From: Candidatus Sabulitectum sp.
GTDB lineage: Bacteria; Fermentibacterota; Fermentibacteria; Fermentibacterales; JCC-6
Length of the DNA: 8,975 nt
Direction: 5' to 3'
Assembly: GCA_023136985.1 (NCBI GenBank)
Contig: JAGLQD010000056.1
Location: 1-8,975 of the forward strand
The notes below the pieces were generated by a model. It searched no databases and was not told the DNA's origin. It saw only the letters and a list, made by a program, of their open reading frames with translations. Numbering within the stretch: position 1 is the stretch's first letter; each line of letters begins with the position of its first letter. The position numbers and the translations under genes are program-made. Below are positions 1 to 6,691 of this stretch, one piece after another.

Positions 1-1249
1 CGTGACTGAACTCCGCCTCGGAATGGCAGGAAATGTAGGATTCAATTTGCTGCCAGTACCCGTCATCATCTCTGATCCTCTTGCACGAAGAGCAGATAGG
101 CAGCATGCCGCTAAGGGTTCTTACTCTGGCCATTGCTTCCAGCAGTTGAGTATTCGTGGTGGTCAGCTCATCATTCTTATTTGCTATTATTTCTTTTTCC
201 CTCTGACTGGCCCTTATTTCCATTGCTATTTTGAGTTTTGAAATTGTTTCACTCCTGCGAGTTACCAGACGCACTTCTTCCATATTGAGGTACTCGCATA
301 GAGCTGAATATGCCTTCTCAAATTCACCTGTGTCCCTGAGAGCTTTTGATTCTACCCGCTTGAGCTGAGCTCGAATTTCATAAAACCCTTCAAAAAGATC
401 AAACACTTTCTCAGCTCTTTTAACTGTCATTATTGTTTCATCAGGTAATCCTGTTTCCAGTAGCGCTTCTGCCAGTCGGAGAAGAAGAGAGGCCATTGAA
501 GACGGCCACCGGGATTCATTTGCAGTTTCCAGTGCTGTCCGGCATAAATGAATGGCTTCTTCCGGGCGATTTGCTTTTGTTAGAGCGCTGGATAGTTTGC
601 TGTAGGAAAGAAGCAGCTCTCTTTCCACACCGAGTTCTTTTCGGAGCTCAAGGGCAATTTTATGATTGGTGATTGATTCTTCTATGTCGCCCATCTCAAG
701 ATTTATCTCAGCAGTTTCTGATCTGGAGAAAGCAATCCCTCTTTTGTTACGATGCTTCTTAAAAACTGCTTCTGCAAGGGCGATCTTTTCCAGTGCCTCT
801 TTATGTTCTTTTCTTGCAACCAGAAGAGATGCGATATTCAGCAGAATCCTTGCTTTTTCCTGCTCAAGGTCATTCTTTTCTGCAAGTTCAAGAGCCTGCA
901 GATTGATCTTGTATGCTCCTGCGTGGTCTCCCAGGTAATGAAGCAGAACTCCGCAATTTGAGTACACAGGAACTGCTTCCTCAATTTTGCCTATGGTCAG
1001 GAAAAGCTCTGCCGAAACATGACTGTTCTCAAGAGATCTTCTGAAGTCTCCGGTTTTGTTATAGATATTGGCCAGCAATCTGTAAAACAGTGCTTTCTCG
1101 TATACCAGTCCGGAAGTTTGTTCAAGCACTTGTAAAGCTTTGATACATGTGGTTTCCGCAAGTGAATTATCATTTTCACGATATACTTTCAAAGCACTCT
1201 GATACATCTCTGAGGTAACATCCTGAAGCTTGTCCATTGCAGGCTTCAC
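1..1249 (-). CDS. TPR-repeat protein with C-terminal LPICSSCK motif, partial at the left edge
   Basis: The minus strand is open from 1249 to the window edge (416 codons seen; the stop lies outside). I read a GTG start at 1249 because AAGGA lies 6 nt upstream; the next in-frame ATG (1237) has no ribosome site. Residues about 10-315 are helical pairs typical of TPR repeats, with recurring patterns such as A-x-x-x-Y-x-x-x-G-D/E and E-A-L/E-K-A. Residues about 323-381 look like a charged coiled coil. They are followed by L383-P-I-C386-S-S-C389-K and then I-R-D-D-D-G-Y-W399, a motif I know from the C-termini of many PAS, receiver and kinase-type signalling proteins. Its function is unknown to me; the two Cys could bind metal. 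No catalytic domain is visible. The start lies 2 bp after the stop of the nucleotidyltransferase gene, so the two are probably co-translated. Likely a cytoplasmic scaffold or signalling adaptor (inference). Confidence 0.85.
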   Translation of the reverse strand, partial: MKPAMDKLQDVTSEMYQSALKVYRENDNSLAETTCIKALQVLEQTSGLVYEKALFYRLLANIYNKTGDFRRSLENSHVSAELFLTIGKIEEAVPVYSNCGVLLHYLGDHAGAYKINLQALELAEKNDLEQEKARILLNIASLLVARKEHKEALEKIALAEAVFKKHRNKRGIAFSRSETAEINLEMGDIEESITNHKIALELRKELGVERELLLSYSKLSSALTKANRPEEAIHLCRTALETANESRWPSSMASLLLRLAEALLETGLPDETIMTVKRAEKVFDLFEGFYEIRAQLKRVESKALRDTGEFEKAYSALCEYLNMEEVRLVTRRSETISKLKIAMEIRASQREKEIIANKNDELTTTNTQLLEAMARVRTLSGMLPICSSCKRIRDDDGYWQQIESYISCHSEAEFSH

Positions 1250-1251
1250 AA

Positions 1252-2247
1252 TCAGTCCTTACTCAGGGGTTGCTGGCGGGAAATAACTAACCAGAAAAGA
1301 GCATATCCCCAGGAAATTCTTTTCCAGCCTGTAAGGTATCTCAGGTTCAACAGTGTAGGTATTCTGCTGCCCATTTTCAGACGGATAAGGATATCTTCCC
1401 TCTGGTATTTTTTCACCTGAAGAGAGTTAATGATCTCTCCCGGTACAGGGGCTCCAAGTTCAGAAGATGCTGTGAGAAGAGTTGAAGCGATTGCAGGCCC
1501 CAGTTTTGTACCGAAGGCATTTCGCAGAAATATGTCCCATGTACCGGCGTCGGTAACTTTGCTGCAAAGCAAACAGATATCAACCCACCACACAGGTCTT
1601 ATTGAAATGTTTGTAAGCATGTGGATAATTACAAGCAGCAGGGCATTGTGCCATGCAAAACCCATTAAACCCGGTTCAAGCAATCTGCCGTTATCAAACA
1701 GATCAAATGGAAGTTTGCCGGGAAATGTTGCCGGGAAGTAGAAAATATGTGAATGAAGTTCTGCCATGATCCCATGCTTGTACATTTTCATTTCAGAGAC
1801 AATGCCGGAGGTGAAAACACCGTCACCGGGTGATCCTTTTGACCAGCCGGCCTTTTTAAAAATTCTCATGATCTTCTGACGATTCTTTTCTTCTATAAAC
1901 AAGTCAGCATCGCACATGGGTCTGCCGCCGGGAAAGGGGTAGATGCTTCTTGCAAGATCAAAACCCTTCATCGCCCAGACAGTTATTCCCTCTTCTGCTA
2001 TTCTTTTCAGAACCGTGCGTACAATCTGTTCCTGGCGGAACCAGATAGCACCGGCAGAAAGGCTGACTTGCTGTTTTCCGGTTTCACGGGACAACAGTGG
2101 AGTAAGATCATGTCTGCCACCAGGGTCAGGGCCTGTATAACCGCCACTAACCGCACCATCCAGCAGCCACTTGCAGGCCTCTTTCGTGATCAAATCAGGC
2201 TGATAAGATATTTTCATGTTAACCAATGGATACTTCAGAGAGAACAA
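1252..2247 (-). CDS. Nucleotidyltransferase-fold family protein (NTP_transf_5 type)
   Basis: 331 aa, no signal peptide, cytoplasmic. The core fits the uncharacterised nucleotidyltransferase family often found in peptide natural-product clusters: W-A-M-K94-G near the start of the fold, then R109-P-M-C-D113-A-D115-L as the paired metal-binding aspartates, then M-A-E163-L-H165-S-H167 as the probable third acidic position. A later V-W-W-V-D223-I segment also matches the family. Homologues accompany HPr-kinase-like proteins in lasso-peptide clusters (for example the PsmN-type protein of pseudomycoidin, as I recall it), where they act after phosphorylation of the peptide. The start is TTG, supported by GGAAGGG 8 nt upstream; an internal ATG (codon 11, at 2217) has no ribosome site. 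The gene lies about 4.4 kb from the precursor operon, so membership in the same pathway is inference. An unrelated toxin or tRNA-type nucleotidyltransferase is less likely. Confidence 0.75.
   Translation of the reverse strand: MFSLKYPLVNMKISYQPDLITKEACKWLLDGAVSGGYTGPDPGGRHDLTPLLSRETGKQQVSLSAGAIWFRQEQIVRTVLKRIAEEGITVWAMKGFDLARSIYPFPGGRPMCDADLFIEEKNRQKIMRIFKKAGWSKGSPGDGVFTSGIVSEMKMYKHGIMAELHSHIFYFPATFPGKLPFDLFDNGRLLEPGLMGFAWHNALLLVIIHMLTNISIRPVWWVDICLLCSKVTDAGTWDIFLRNAFGTKLGPAIASTLLTASSELGAPVPGEIINSLQVKKYQREDILIRLKMGSRIPTLLNLRYLTGWKRISWGYALFWLVISRQQPLSKD
1256..1260 (-). promoter_or_regulatory. Ribosome binding site AAGGA deciding the GTG start at 1249
   Basis: AAGGA on the minus strand ends 6 nt before GTG (1249-1247), and is 17 nt plus one codon set too far from the downstream in-frame ATG at 1237. 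It lies inside the last codons of the nucleotidyltransferase gene, which fits translational coupling. Confidence 0.6.
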
Positions 2248-2255
2248 TAATACAA

Positions 2256-2262
2256 CCCTTCC
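2256..2262 (-). promoter_or_regulatory. Ribosome binding site GGAAGGG supporting a TTG start at 2247
   Basis: GGAAGGG on the minus strand is separated by 8 nt from TTG (2247-2245). The alternative in-frame ATG at 2217 has no purine-rich tract at a suitable distance, so the rare TTG start is preferred. Confidence 0.55.
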
Positions 2263-2271
2263 AGAATCCCA

Positions 2272-2310
2272 GTATTGGTTCTGTTTAATTTGTCTTTTAG
2301 ATTAGCATCA
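2272..2310 (+). repeat. 39-bp direct repeat, copy 1 (upstream of the ABC remnant and kinase)
   Basis: Bases 2272-2310 are identical, 39 of 39, to 4854-4892. A shorter AATCCC match continues to the left with a 1-nt difference in spacing. In copy 2 the repeat ends on the A of the ABC exporter's ATG. In copy 1 it runs directly into a fragment of an ABC gene. The repeat contains a promoter-like TTGGTT-17-TAGATT. Confidence 0.95.
2275..2303 (+). promoter_or_regulatory. Putative promoter in repeat copy 1 (TTGGTT-17-TAGATT)
   Basis: TTGGTT at 2275-2280 and TAGATT at 2298-2303 are separated by 17 nt. The match to consensus is moderate (3/6 and 4/6). It points rightward, through the ABC remnant, toward the hybrid-kinase gene 275 bp downstream. 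Exact retention of the element while the coding remnant beside it has diverged suggests that it may still drive transcription of the kinase. This is inference. Confidence 0.4.
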
Positions 2311-2418
2311 GGTTTGATCTTTCTGGATTACGCAAAGCATCATCTTACTGTAACTGATAACAAAAGCCTTGGAGATATCCAACACAAACCAGATGAATCA
2401 ACAAGCAGCAGCAGGTGG
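2311..2418 (+). pseudogene. Decayed internal fragment of a paralogous ABC exporter gene
   Basis: Bases 2311-2400 align without gaps to 6182-6271 of the intact ABC gene, 74 of 90 identical. The encoded peptide matches ABC residues 431-460 at 24 of 30 positions, covering the Q-loop; the Q-loop Gln435 codon (CAA) is CTG (Leu) here. About half of the differing codons are synonymous, so this derives from a gene that evolved as coding sequence. After a net 8-nt deletion, weaker similarity continues at 2402-2418 (to 6281-6297). The 39-bp promoter repeat abuts it directly, so everything from the start codon through codon 430 is missing. CATC occurs at both expected breakpoints (before the ATG at about 4888-4891 and before codon 431), which fits a deletion by short homology. 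The reading frame soon reaches TGA. It is non-functional as a protein. Confidence 0.85.
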
Positions 2419-2488
2419 ATCACTTGAACCTGGTATTTTCTTTGCATAATGCAGTTGTTGAACCCCTGTCCAACACAATCTTTCGGCA

Positions 2489-2517
2489 TTGACCGCTGGC
2501 ATAGAATATTCTATCAT
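2489..2517 (+). promoter_or_regulatory. Strong sigma70-type promoter for the hybrid-kinase gene
   Basis: TTGACC at 2489-2494 and TATCAT at 2512-2517 are separated by exactly 17 nt; each hexamer matches consensus at 5 of 6 positions. Transcription would start near 2524, giving a leader of about 54 nt before the kinase ATG at 2578. Confidence 0.6.
2501..2514. promoter_or_regulatory. Perfect 14-bp palindrome in the promoter spacer (possible operator)
   Basis: ATAGAATATTCTAT is self-complementary over all 14 bases. It lies in the spacer and overlaps the -10 hexamer of the kinase promoter, where a bound dimeric repressor or activator would act. No regulator gene is visible in the window, so its ligand is unknown. 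AT-rich palindromes also occur by chance. Confidence 0.35.
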
Positions 2518-2563
2518 CTCTAAATAATTCTTTCTTAGATAATGTCGGTATAGCAAGAGGAAG

Positions 2564-2574
2564 GGAACTGTTCC
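2564..2574. repeat. Small inverted repeat GGAACTGTTCC next to the kinase ribosome site
   Basis: A 5-1-5 perfect inverted repeat overlaps the end of the purine-rich AGGAAGGG (2558-2565) that would serve as ribosome site for the ATG at 2578; the spacing of 12 nt is long. It could be an operator half-site pair or nothing. The arms are too close together to form a hairpin. Confidence 0.25.
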
Positions 2575-2577
2575 AGA

Positions 2578-4758
2578 ATGGGAATGCCAGCTTTATCCAC
2601 CTTGGGGGAATCCAGGAAAACACTCGCCCTGATGGGTGCTATATGCGTTTCTTTTCTTGTTCTTATCTGGCTTTTTATTCCAAGCATTTCAAGTCAGGCA
2701 GATGAGTCCTTTCTCACCCCTGAGGAAAGAGCCTGGCTGGATGAGAACCCAGACAAATTAACTCTTTTCTACAATCCTGATTTTCCGCCAATTGAGTTTG
2801 CCGATGAAAACGGCGATTTCACAGGGCTTGGAGCGGATGTAATCGTTGCTGTGGAAGAACGACTCGGAATTCAATTTGTTAAGCAATCATGTAACGACTG
2901 GAGTATGCATCTGCAAGCTCTTAAAGAAGGACAATGTGCTGTTGCACCAACTATTGTTCGCACTGATGAGAGGGAAAGCTATTCTTTCTTCACTGTACCG
3001 TATGCTCGAGTGCCTGTTGTTATCATTACAACCGGTTCCCAAACTGGGTCATACACACTCGATAGTCTGGTGGGACTGAGGGTAGCAGTTGTTTCCGGGT
3101 ATGCTACAGAAGATTATGTAAGAGAATCTGCAGATGGTTCTTTAGCTGTTTTCCCCATGTGGAATGTTCTGGAAGCATTGCATGCAGTTGCCTTTGGTGA
3201 AATGGATGCATTCGTGGGAAACATGGCAGTCGCAGCTTATTATGCGAATCAAGAAGGGTTGTCTAACCTCCGTGTAGCTGGCATCACTGAACACTTTTTT
3301 GAATGGAGTATCGGTGTCAGCAGAGAGTATCCTCTTCTTTTCAGTGCGGTGCAGAAAGCTCTTGACAACATTTCCGATGAACAGCTGAATTCCTTCCACG
3401 ACAAGTGGATATCGATGCAATCAAATCAGAAGCTTAGCCCCCGTTTACTTCAATCTTTGCGAATCGGTACTCTCTTTGTTGCAACTCTGCTTGTTTCTCT
3501 GTTTATTATTTCGCTGTATCTGAAGAAAAGATTGAATGAGAAGATAAGCAGTCTGGAGAATGCTCAGGAAACACTGATCGAGCAAGCAAATAGACTGCAG
3601 CACTCTGAGAAGATGGAAGCTCTCGGCACCCTTTCAGGTGGCGTCGCCCATGATTTCAATAACATCCTTCAAGTGATAGAGGGGTACGCACAACTACTTC
3701 TGAAAAGGAATCTTCAGTCTGATATCAACCTTGAGGAGCTGGAGCACATAGTTGCAGCAAGCAGAAGGGCAGCAGCCCTGATTACAAAGCTTATGGCCTT
3801 TAGCAGGAATATTGAACTTGAAAAGGTTGCAACAGATATCAATGGTGAAGTGACTACTGCAGTAGACATACTAAAGCATACAATTCCACGAATGGTTGAG
3901 ATAAAACTGAATCTTGAAGAAAATCTGATGCCGGTGCTGGCCGACCCGGTACACCTGGAACAGATCATCTTCAATCTTGCAAACAATGCAGCTGATGCAA
4001 TGCCGGATGGAGGTGAGCTTACTATTTCCACCTTCAAAATTATTCTGGATAATCATATTTTGCCCGAGGCAGGTGAAGAGATATCCGGCTCATTTGTAGC
4101 TTTTTCGATAGAGGATACCGGTTGCGGAATGAGCAAAGAACTGCAGACAAAAATGTTTAATCCATTTTTCACAACCAAGGAGCAAGGCAAGGGAACAGGT
4201 CTTGGCCTGGCCTCTGTGTATGGAATGGTTAAAAGCCTTCAAGGCGCTATTAACTGCACTAGTTTGGAAGGTGTAGGAACAACTTTCCAGATACTTCTAC
4301 CGGCTGCATCAGCTGAAGAATTGCCTCTACCCCATGCGCAGGCACTCGAGCCGAGGCCTTCGGAGGGCGGGGAAACCATTCTTGTGGTAGACGATGAGCC
4401 GCTTATATGTCAGCAGTCAAAAGAGTTTCTGGAATTGCTTGGATACGTTGTATACACCGCTGAAACCGGCGAGGAGGCACTGGAAGTCTTCTCGGGTCTG
4501 GAGAAAGTTGATCTTGTTCTCCTGGATCTAAACATGCCGGGTATGGGCGGATACAGATGTCTTCAGGAACTGCTCCGACTCAATCCATCAACAAAGGTAC
4601 TTATACTCAGCGGCCATTCAGAGTTCGACGTGAATAGAGATAAACTTACAGAGAAAGCCATGGGATTTGTCCGTAAGCCTTATCGTCTCAATGAACTCGC
4701 ATTAAAAATGAGAGAATCTCTCTCTTCTTCCTCAAGTAGAGATGAAGCTATTGGCTAG
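2578..4758 (+). CDS. Hybrid sensor histidine kinase with periplasmic substrate-binding-type sensor domain
   Basis: 726 aa, inner membrane. Residues 15-36 form a hydrophobic signal anchor, with a possible cut after S-Q-A41. Residues about 45-280 look like a family-3 solute-binding domain (F-Y-N-P-D-F-P-P-I-E-F near the front, G-L-G-A-D-V next, D-K-W near its end), the type that binds amino acids or small polar ligands. A second membrane segment spans about 295-315, followed by a short coiled coil (318-345). HisKA has G-G-V-A-H358-D-F-N-N with phosphoacceptor His358. HATPase_c shows N466-L-A-N-N470 (N box), D513-x-G-x-G517 (G1) and G-K-G-T-G-L-G543 (G2). A C-terminal receiver domain (about 600-715) has D605-D606, phosphoacceptor D650 in L-D-L-N-M-P-G, S678 and K700. 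All key residues are present, so it should be active. No separate response regulator or DNA-binding output gene is visible; the partner must be elsewhere. It lies between two copies of a 39-bp promoter-like repeat, just upstream of the ABC exporter, so it may sense a ligand that controls export. Confidence 0.92.
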   Translation: MGMPALSTLGESRKTLALMGAICVSFLVLIWLFIPSISSQADESFLTPEERAWLDENPDKLTLFYNPDFPPIEFADENGDFTGLGADVIVAVEERLGIQFVKQSCNDWSMHLQALKEGQCAVAPTIVRTDERESYSFFTVPYARVPVVIITTGSQTGSYTLDSLVGLRVAVVSGYATEDYVRESADGSLAVFPMWNVLEALHAVAFGEMDAFVGNMAVAAYYANQEGLSNLRVAGITEHFFEWSIGVSREYPLLFSAVQKALDNISDEQLNSFHDKWISMQSNQKLSPRLLQSLRIGTLFVATLLVSLFIISLYLKKRLNEKISSLENAQETLIEQANRLQHSEKMEALGTLSGGVAHDFNNILQVIEGYAQLLLKRNLQSDINLEELEHIVAASRRAAALITKLMAFSRNIELEKVATDINGEVTTAVDILKHTIPRMVEIKLNLEENLMPVLADPVHLEQIIFNLANNAADAMPDGGELTISTFKIILDNHILPEAGEEISGSFVAFSIEDTGCGMSKELQTKMFNPFFTTKEQGKGTGLGLASVYGMVKSLQGAINCTSLEGVGTTFQILLPAASAEELPLPHAQALEPRPSEGGETILVVDDEPLICQQSKEFLELLGYVVYTAETGEEALEVFSGLEKVDLVLLDLNMPGMGGYRCLQELLRLNPSTKVLILSGHSEFDVNRDKLTEKAMGFVRKPYRLNELALKMRESLSSSSSRDEAIG

Positions 4759-4853
4759 AACACGTTTTCCATCTGTTCGATTAAGAGAATTTCAGGCAGA
4801 ATAACTTATCTCAGGGACAAATTGAACAAATATTACAAGCGACAAAATCCCCT

Positions 4854-4892
4854 GTATTGGTTCTGTTTAATTTGTCTTTTAGATTAGCATCA
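4854..4892 (+). repeat. 39-bp direct repeat, copy 2 (ends on the A of the ABC exporter ATG)
   Basis: Identical to 2272-2310. The two copies are 2,582 bp apart in the same orientation and flank the hybrid-kinase gene. Recombination between them would delete the kinase and place copy 1 in front of the exporter. The remaining 95 bp between the kinase stop and the repeat show no terminator hairpin with a T-run and no other feature. Confidence 0.95.
4857..4885 (+). promoter_or_regulatory. Putative promoter of the ABC exporter (TTGGTT-17-TAGATT), possibly leaderless
   Basis: TTGGTT at 4857-4862 and TAGATT at 4880-4885, 17 nt apart. The expected start of transcription, 6-8 nt past the -10, falls at 4891-4893, on the ATG (4892). 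There is no Shine-Dalgarno sequence before that ATG, so a leaderless mRNA is plausible. The hexamers are only moderate matches. Confidence 0.4.
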
Positions 4893-6691
4893 TGAAAGAC
4901 AAACCGGAAAAAAGAAAAATAATGATTGGCAGAGCGGTATCGCTTGTCTGGAAGAGCAGCAGGGGTTTAACTGTTGCCAACTTGATCCTTACTGTAATTC
5001 AGGGATTGCTTCCTCTGATTCCTCTGTATCTTATGAAACTGCTCATAGATTCCATAGAAGCAATCATTAATGGAAGCAGTACGGAATCTTTTCAATATAC
5101 CGGTTATGTCATTGCCTTCATGGGTGGCACAGCACTGCTTTCTGCTCTTGTTAAAGCAATTGCAGGAATAGTAGAGCAGACTCAGGCCAGAGTAGTAACA
5201 GATTACATGCAGGATATTCTTCACAAGAAATCAATTGAAGTAGATCTTACTTATTATGAAGACTCGAAATTTTATGATACCATGCACAGAGCCCAGGGGG
5301 AGGCACCTTACAGACCCACAAGCATTGTTAACGGTTTGATAAGAACAGTTCAAAGCAGCATATCACTGCTGGCAATGATTGGTCTTCTGCTTTCCTTCCA
5401 CTGGATAGTAGCTGTGGTTCTTCTTGCTGCTGCTCTTCCAGGTGTATTTGTAAAACTCAAGTTCTCCATGGTGAATTGGAAGTGGCAGCGCAAACGAACG
5501 GAAACAGAGCGTAAAGCATGGTATAAGCACTGGCTGCTGACTTCGGTGAACCATGCGAAAGAACTTCGTCTGTTCGGGCTGGGGGAATACCTCAGAGTAA
5601 AATATCTTGATCTCAGAATTATCCTAAGAAAAGAAGTTCTTGGCATTGCAAAACGCAGAGCTGCTTCAGATTTCGGTACTCAGGCCATAGCAACCATTCT
5701 TATCTACGGTTCTCTTGCTTTTATTGCAAAGCAGGCCTACGCAGGGTTAATTACAATCGGTGGAATGGTCATGTACTTTCAGGCATTTCAGAGAGGTTTA
5801 GGTTTTCTTAAAGGGCTTCTAGGCAGTATTGCAGGGCTTTATGAAGGCAATCTTTTTCTCTCTAACCTTTTTGATTTTCTCGATATCAAACCGGAAATCA
5901 CTGATCCTGATTCTCCAAAACTTTATCCTCCATATGTAAGTCAGGGAATTGAATTCAACCATGTAGATTTCATTTATTCATCCGGCACTAAGAAAGTGCT
6001 GGATGATGTTTCGCTGAAGATAAATCCCGGAGAAATGCTGGCACTGGTAGGAGAGAATGGTTCAGGAAAAACAACCTTCGTAAAACTTCTATGCCGTCTA
6101 TATGACCCGATTTCAGGCCAGATAACCATAGACAACACATGTATCAAAGATTTCAAAGTCAGTGATCACAGAGGCAACATCGGTGTGATCTTTCAAGATT
6201 ACGCCAAGTATCATCTTACAGTAAATGATAACATCAGCCTTGGTGATATTCAGCATGAGCCAGATGAATCGCGAATTCATCAAGCTGCAGAAGCTGCTGG
6301 AGCAGCCACTTTAATAAATGAGCTTCCTGATGGTTACAACACCGTTCTAGGCAGATCCTTTAAAGGAGGCCAGGAGCTGTCCATAGGGCAGTGGCAGAAG
6401 ATTGCTCTTGCAAGAGCATTTATCAGAAACGCTCCCATCGTTATTCTTGATGAGCCAACAAGTGCCCTGGACGCCAAAGCAGAACAAGCCGTATTCGACA
6501 AGTTCAGAGAAATAGTTAAAGACAAAACTGCTGTAATCATTTCTCACAGATTCTCCACAGTAAGAATGGCCGACAAAATAGCTGTAATGCACGAAGGCAG
6601 AATCATCGAACACGGCACCCATGATGAACTCATGGCCTTAAACGGCAAGTACAAAGAGATGTACACAATTCAGGCAGGCGCTTACAGCTGA
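4892..6691 (+). CDS. ABC exporter, fused permease and ATPase (peptide/lipid-type half transporter)
   Basis: 599 aa, a homodimer-forming exporter of the inner membrane. Residues about 25-330 form the membrane domain, with clear hydrophobic segments near 28-50, 70-92, 155-188 and 265-310. The ATPase domain (about 350-590) has Walker A G387-E-N-G-S-G-K393-T-T, Q-loop Q435, signature L496-S-I-G-Q500, Walker B I-V-I-L-D520-E521, D-loop S-A-L-D527 and H-loop His552. It is full length and intact. There is no N-terminal C39 peptidase domain, so it would not itself cut a double-glycine leader; the S26-family peptidase gene next door could supply that step. It is the best candidate exporter for the modified peptide (inference from position). 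The start at 4892 lacks a ribosome site and sits at the end of the promoter repeat; an internal ATG (4922) is a possible alternative. A decayed paralogue lies at 2311-2418. Its last 10 bases overlap the convergent peptidase gene. Confidence 0.92.
   Translation: MKDKPEKRKIMIGRAVSLVWKSSRGLTVANLILTVIQGLLPLIPLYLMKLLIDSIEAIINGSSTESFQYTGYVIAFMGGTALLSALVKAIAGIVEQTQARVVTDYMQDILHKKSIEVDLTYYEDSKFYDTMHRAQGEAPYRPTSIVNGLIRTVQSSISLLAMIGLLLSFHWIVAVVLLAAALPGVFVKLKFSMVNWKWQRKRTETERKAWYKHWLLTSVNHAKELRLFGLGEYLRVKYLDLRIILRKEVLGIAKRRAASDFGTQAIATILIYGSLAFIAKQAYAGLITIGGMVMYFQAFQRGLGFLKGLLGSIAGLYEGNLFLSNLFDFLDIKPEITDPDSPKLYPPYVSQGIEFNHVDFIYSSGTKKVLDDVSLKINPGEMLALVGENGSGKTTFVKLLCRLYDPISGQITIDNTCIKDFKVSDHRGNIGVIFQDYAKYHLTVNDNISLGDIQHEPDESRIHQAAEAAGAATLINELPDGYNTVLGRSFKGGQELSIGQWQKIALARAFIRNAPIVILDEPTSALDAKAEQAVFDKFREIVKDKTAVIISHRFSTVRMADKIAVMHEGRIIEHGTHDELMALNGKYKEMYTIQAGAYS

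Larger units (their letters stand above)
2248..2577. other. Gene-free stretch between divergent genes
   Basis: These 330 bases lie between the TTG start of the nucleotidyltransferase (leftward) and the ATG of the hybrid kinase (rightward). They contain a copy of a 39-bp repeat (2272-2310), a decayed ABC-transporter fragment (2311-2418), a good sigma70-type promoter (2489-2517) with a palindromic spacer, and an inverted repeat overlapping the kinase ribosome site. I could not identify a convincing leftward promoter for the nucleotidyltransferase gene. No intact small gene is evident. Confidence 0.7.

Noticed and set aside
433..938. Two plus-strand open frames in the first kilobase
   Set aside because: The minus strand is open throughout 1-1249 and encodes coherent TPR repeats plus the LPICSSCK motif; the plus-strand frames are antisense.
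1430..1741. Plus-strand open frame of 103 codons
   Set aside because: It is the antisense of the nucleotidyltransferase gene and has low-complexity, unlikely composition.
3714..4037. Minus-strand open frame of 107 codons
   Set aside because: Antisense to the HisKA/HATPase part of the hybrid kinase, which has all conserved motifs.
4759..4790. GAACA/TGTTC inverted repeat just after the kinase stop as a terminator
   Set aside because: The stem is 5 bp with an 11-nt loop and no T-run follows.
2272..4892. 39-bp direct repeats as ends of a mobile element or attachment sites
   Set aside because: No transposase or integrase between them, no inverted ends; the repeat coincides with a promoter and gene start and is better explained by an exporter gene duplication.
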